64,000 bases of DNA. Source: JAXMCK01 sp046349395. GTDB lineage: Bacteria; Pseudomonadota; Alphaproteobacteria; Geminicoccales; Geminicoccaceae. The notes under the pieces are model-generated. The model was not told the origin of the DNA. It saw only the letters and a program-made list of their open reading frames with translations, and did no database searches. The position numbers were made by a program, and so were the translations under genes. Where the stretch lies: positions 1-64,000 of the forward strand of contig JAXMCK010000007.1 in the NCBI GenBank assembly GCA_046349395.1, given 5' to 3'. Below are positions 61,436-64,000 of the stretch, piece by piece; the stretch's first letter is position 1; each line of letters opens with the position of its first letter.

Positions 61436-62110
61436 TCAGGCCAGCCCTTCGAGGAAGGCGCGGCTGGTCGACACCGCGCCGAACACCCCGCCCTGCATCG
61501 TCACCATCTTCAGCGCCGCCTCGTGATTGCCGCGGTCGGTCGCCCCGCAGCAGTCGGCCAGCACCAAGCACTCGAAGCCGCGGTCGTTGGCCTCCCGCAT
61601 CGTCGTGTGCACGCAGACATCGGTCGTGATGCCCGTCAGCACGAGGTTCCGGATCCCGGCCGTGCGCAGGATCAGCTCGAAGTCGGTGGCGTAGAACGAG
61701 CCCTTGCCCGGCTTGTCGATGATCGTCTCGCCGTGCAGCGGCGACAGCTCGGGGATGATCTCCCATCCCGGCTCGCCGCGGACGAGGATGCGCCCGCACG
61801 GTCCGGGATCGCCGATCCCGGCCCCGATCCGCTGCGAGCGCCACCGCTTGTTGGCCGGCAGGTCGGTCAGGTCCGGCCGATGCCCCTCGCGCGTGTGGAC
61901 GATGTGGTAGCCCTTGCTCCGCATCGCCTCCAGCACGCGCCGGATCGGCTCGATCGGGGCCCGCGTCAGCGACAGGTCGTAGCCCATCGAGTCGACATAG
62001 CCGCCCTTGCCGCAGAAGTCGGTCTGCATGTCGATGACGATGAGGGCCGTGTTCTCCGGCCGCAGATCGCCGTCGTACGGCCAGGGATAGGGATCGGCCG
62101 CGACGCTCAT
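61436..62110 (-). CDS. biuH: Biuret amidohydrolase
   Basis: This 224-residue cysteine hydrolase has ADPYPWPYDGDLRPENTALI, IDMQTDFCGKGGYVDSMGYD and GAGIGDPGPCGRILVRGEPG. IDKPGKGSFYATD and TGITTDVCVHTTMREANDRG follow, and all match rhizobial BiuH almost word for word. Catalytic residues are D27, K133 (or nearby K136) and C166. It hydrolyses biuret, formed when carboxybiuret loses CO2, to allophanate. ATG 62110 overlaps the formamidase stop (ATGA). Confidence 0.92.
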   Translation of the reverse strand: MSVAADPYPWPYDGDLRPENTALIVIDMQTDFCGKGGYVDSMGYDLSLTRAPIEPIRRVLEAMRSKGYHIVHTREGHRPDLTDLPANKRWRSQRIGAGIGDPGPCGRILVRGEPGWEIIPELSPLHGETIIDKPGKGSFYATDFELILRTAGIRNLVLTGITTDVCVHTTMREANDRGFECLVLADCCGATDRGNHEAALKMVTMQGGVFGAVSTSRAFLEGLA

Positions 62111-63124
62111 TCTGCCGCCTGCGGCAGTTGCTCGCCGTAGCGGCGCGTGGGCTTCGGGAAGCCGCAGGAGGTGCCGTCGGTGTGCACCACCTCCGCTTCC
62201 CAGGGCAGCTCGTACCGGCCGGCGACGAGGTCCTGCATGTAGGTGTAGGGGCAGTCGCCGGCCCCGCCCGCGACGGCCACGTAGCCGCGATGTCCCAGCT
62301 GGTAGATGTTGTTCTCCACCGCCCAGTGCCGCCGCGCCTCGCGCACGAGGTCGGGCCGCACCTCGGCCGTGATGATCTCGTCCGGCCGTCCGCTCGTCCC
62401 GTGCGCCAGGATCGTGCCGTCGAAGTTCACGATCATGCCTTCGCCCATCGAGTCGAAGCTGCCGTCCGATCCGCACATGCAGACGTTCGCCGTCACCATC
62501 AGGTTGCAGAACGCGTTCGACTGGTTGGTGAAGCGCCAGGAGTCACGGATCGGGGCCGTGTAGCCGGCCGTGCGCAGCATGATCTCGGCCCCCTTGTAGG
62601 CACATTCGCGCGCCATCTCGGGGAACATGCCGTCGTGGCAGATGATCAGCGCCAGCTTGCAGCCCTTCGGCCCCTCGATCACCGGAATGCCGAGATCGCC
62701 CGGCTCCCAGGGCTCGACCGGCACCCAGGGATGGAGCTTGCGGTAGTAGAGCCGGATCTCGCCCTGGTCGTCGATCACGAGCCCGCTGTTCCAGGGATTG
62801 CCGCCCGGGTTTCTGCTCCATGATCGAGAAGCAACCCCAGATCCGGTGCTCCACGCAGGCCGCCCGGAAGGCCGCCACCTCCGGCCCGTCGATCCGGCAC
62901 ATGATGGCCGGGTTGGTGTCCATCGACAGGCCGTGCAGCGCGTATTCGGGAAACACGACCAGATCCATCGTCGGCATGTTGCGTCGGGCCTTGCCGACCA
63001 TGTCGACGATCTTCCGCGTCTGCGCGGCAAGATCGGCCGGTGTCGCCACCACCGGCAGCTGCAACTGCACAAGGCCGATCACCACACCGTTCGGCGATTT
63101 GTTGAGACCGCCAAGACCGCTCAC
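62107..63124 (-). pseudogene. amiF: Formamidase (AmiF, nitrilase superfamily) with one-base frameshift
   Basis: From ATG 63124 the frame encodes the formamidase N-terminus (LVVFPEYALHGLSMD, E60) up to IMEQ. One extra T in the run at 62810-62812 (plus strand) then shifts it. In the corrected frame it continues NPGGNPWNSGLVIDDQGEIR, LYYRKLHPWVPVEPW (K129) and IICHDGMFPEMAREC (C162) to a stop at 62107. The conceptual 338-residue product has the length of AmiF, which turns formamide into formate and ammonia. The rest is undamaged, so the lesion is recent, a programmed shift is unlikely, and a sequencing error is possible. Confidence 0.85.
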
Positions 63125-63137
63125 GTCGGACCTCCGT

Positions 63138-64000
63138 TCAGCGTGTGATGGCGAGTTCGCCCGGCGCGTCGCGCAGGGCCGACTGGCTGCCGCTGGAGCC
63201 GATCATGATCAGCAGCGTCAGGATGTAGGGAGCGGCGTTGAAGAAGTAGTAGCCCTGCGTGATGCCCACCGACTGCAGCGCCGGCCCGATCGCCCCCGCC
63301 GCGCCGAAGAGGAGGGCAGCCAGGAAGCAGCGGAGCGGATGCCAGCGAGCGAAGATGACGAGTGCCACCGCCATCAGACCCTGACCCGAGGAGAGCCCCT
63401 CGTTCCAGCTGCCGGGATAGTAGAGTGAGAGGAACGCCCCGCCGATCCCGGCGAAGAAGCCGCCGACGGCAGTCGCCAGGAAGCGCACCAAGTCGACCGA
63501 AATTCCCATGGCCTTGGCCGACGGCGCGCTGTCGCCGGTCATCCGCACGATCAGACCCCAGCGCGTGTTCTTGAACGCCCACCACATGGCGATGGCAACG
63601 GCGAGCCCGACGAAGAAGAGCGGGTTCACCTCCAGCGCCACGGCCAATTGCGGATTGTCGCTCCAGCCACCGAGCGGGATCGAGGGCAGGCGAGGGGCCG
63701 TCGGCTGGATGTAGGCCTTGCCGAAGAAGAAGGCCAAGCCGACGCCGAACAGCATCATGGCGATGCCGACGGCGATGTCGTTCACCTTCGGCAGCTTGCA
63801 GATATAGCCGTGCATGCCGCCCAGCAGCACGCCGGCCCCGCCCGCCGCCAGCACGCCGAGCCAGGGCGAGCCCGTGTGGAAGGAGACGGCGTAGGCCAGC
63901 ATCGCCCCCAGGACGAGCGTGCCTTCGAGGCCGAGATTGATGCGCCCCGACTTCTCGGTCAGGCACTCGCCGAGTGCCACGAACATGAAGGGCGTGGAGA
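63138..64000 (-). CDS. BMP/nucleoside-type ABC transporter permease (partial)
   Basis: The 5' end lies beyond the right edge. The visible 287 residues are a BPD_transp_2 permease of the simple-sugar/nucleoside class. Evidence is LTEKSGRINLGLEGTLVLGA, VNDIAVGIAMMLFGVGLAFF, the interaction loop DSAPSAKAMGISVDLVRFLA and PYILTLLIMIGSSGSQSALR. It pairs with the ATPase at 58807-60342. A second permease and the BmpA binding protein are expected upstream outside the window. It ends 13 bases before the formamidase gene. Confidence 0.88.
   Translation of the reverse strand, partial: STPFMFVALGECLTEKSGRINLGLEGTLVLGAMLAYAVSFHTGSPWLGVLAAGGAGVLLGGMHGYICKLPKVNDIAVGIAMMLFGVGLAFFFGKAYIQPTAPRLPSIPLGGWSDNPQLAVALEVNPLFFVGLAVAIAMWWAFKNTRWGLIVRMTGDSAPSAKAMGISVDLVRFLATAVGGFFAGIGGAFLSLYYPGSWNEGLSSGQGLMAVALVIFARWHPLRCFLAALLFGAAGAIGPALQSVGITQGYYFFNAAPYILTLLIMIGSSGSQSALRDAPGELAITR

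Overview
The window reads as a chromosomal stretch of a high-GC alphaproteobacterium, probably Rhodospirillales-like. The evidence is dense ABC and TRAP transport, class III cyclases with periplasmic sensors, a PQQ-type sugar dehydrogenase and many 4-bp ATGA/GTGA gene overlaps. No rRNA, tRNA, CRISPR array or intact insertion sequence was seen. The taxonomic call is an inference.

Positions 1-16.7 kb are an accessory island. Small toxin-antitoxin (TA) genes, both intact and decaying, surround a three-gene operon at 2391-12225. Intact pieces are BrnT/BrnA with a palindromic operator, an MNT/HEPN pair and VapB/VapC. Broken pieces are two nucleotidyltransferases, a second DUF2283 gene, DUF4160/DUF2442 and vapBC fragments. 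The operon encodes a DUF4338 (DruA, Druantia) domain fused to a P-loop ATPase resembling DptF, a DptG-sized middle protein, and a 1569-residue DptH-like protein ending in a HerA/FtsK-type ATPase. No Dnd phosphorothioation genes are in the window. This is the best candidate for a poorly described defence system. Its DNA is visibly less GC-rich than the rest of the window.

From 16.8 to 31.8 kb lie a polyol dehydrogenase, an orphan Pycsar-effector-like membrane protein and a branched-chain-type ABC importer (livGHMKF order) led by an acyl-CoA ligase. A Cache-domain adenylate cyclase, a small methyltransferase, and a polar amino acid importer whose binding protein is fused to a permease follow.

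From 41.4 down to 31.8 kb, mostly on the minus strand, run a sorbosone-dehydrogenase-like PQQ enzyme, its cytochrome c, a TRAP transporter (dctPQM), a copper amine oxidase and an MscS channel. Together they suggest periplasmic oxidation of sugars and uptake and oxidation of organic acids or amines.

From 41.6 to 53.7 kb on the plus strand are a second cyclase with a DUF3365-like CxxCH sensor, a decayed DMSP-lyase-family cupin gene (minus strand), pyruvate formate-lyase with its activating enzyme, a dipeptide/oligopeptide ABC importer, an alpha/beta hydrolase and an aldose epimerase.

From 53.7 to 64 kb (minus strand) one tightly overlapping operon encodes cyanuric acid and biuret mineralisation: AtzD, BiuH, AtzG, AtzE, AtzH and AtzF. 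It also holds a second cysteine hydrolase, a 5-formyl-THF cyclo-ligase homologue, a BMP/nucleoside-type ABC importer (ATPase and partial permease) and a formamidase gene broken by a single-base frameshift. The operon runs off the right edge.
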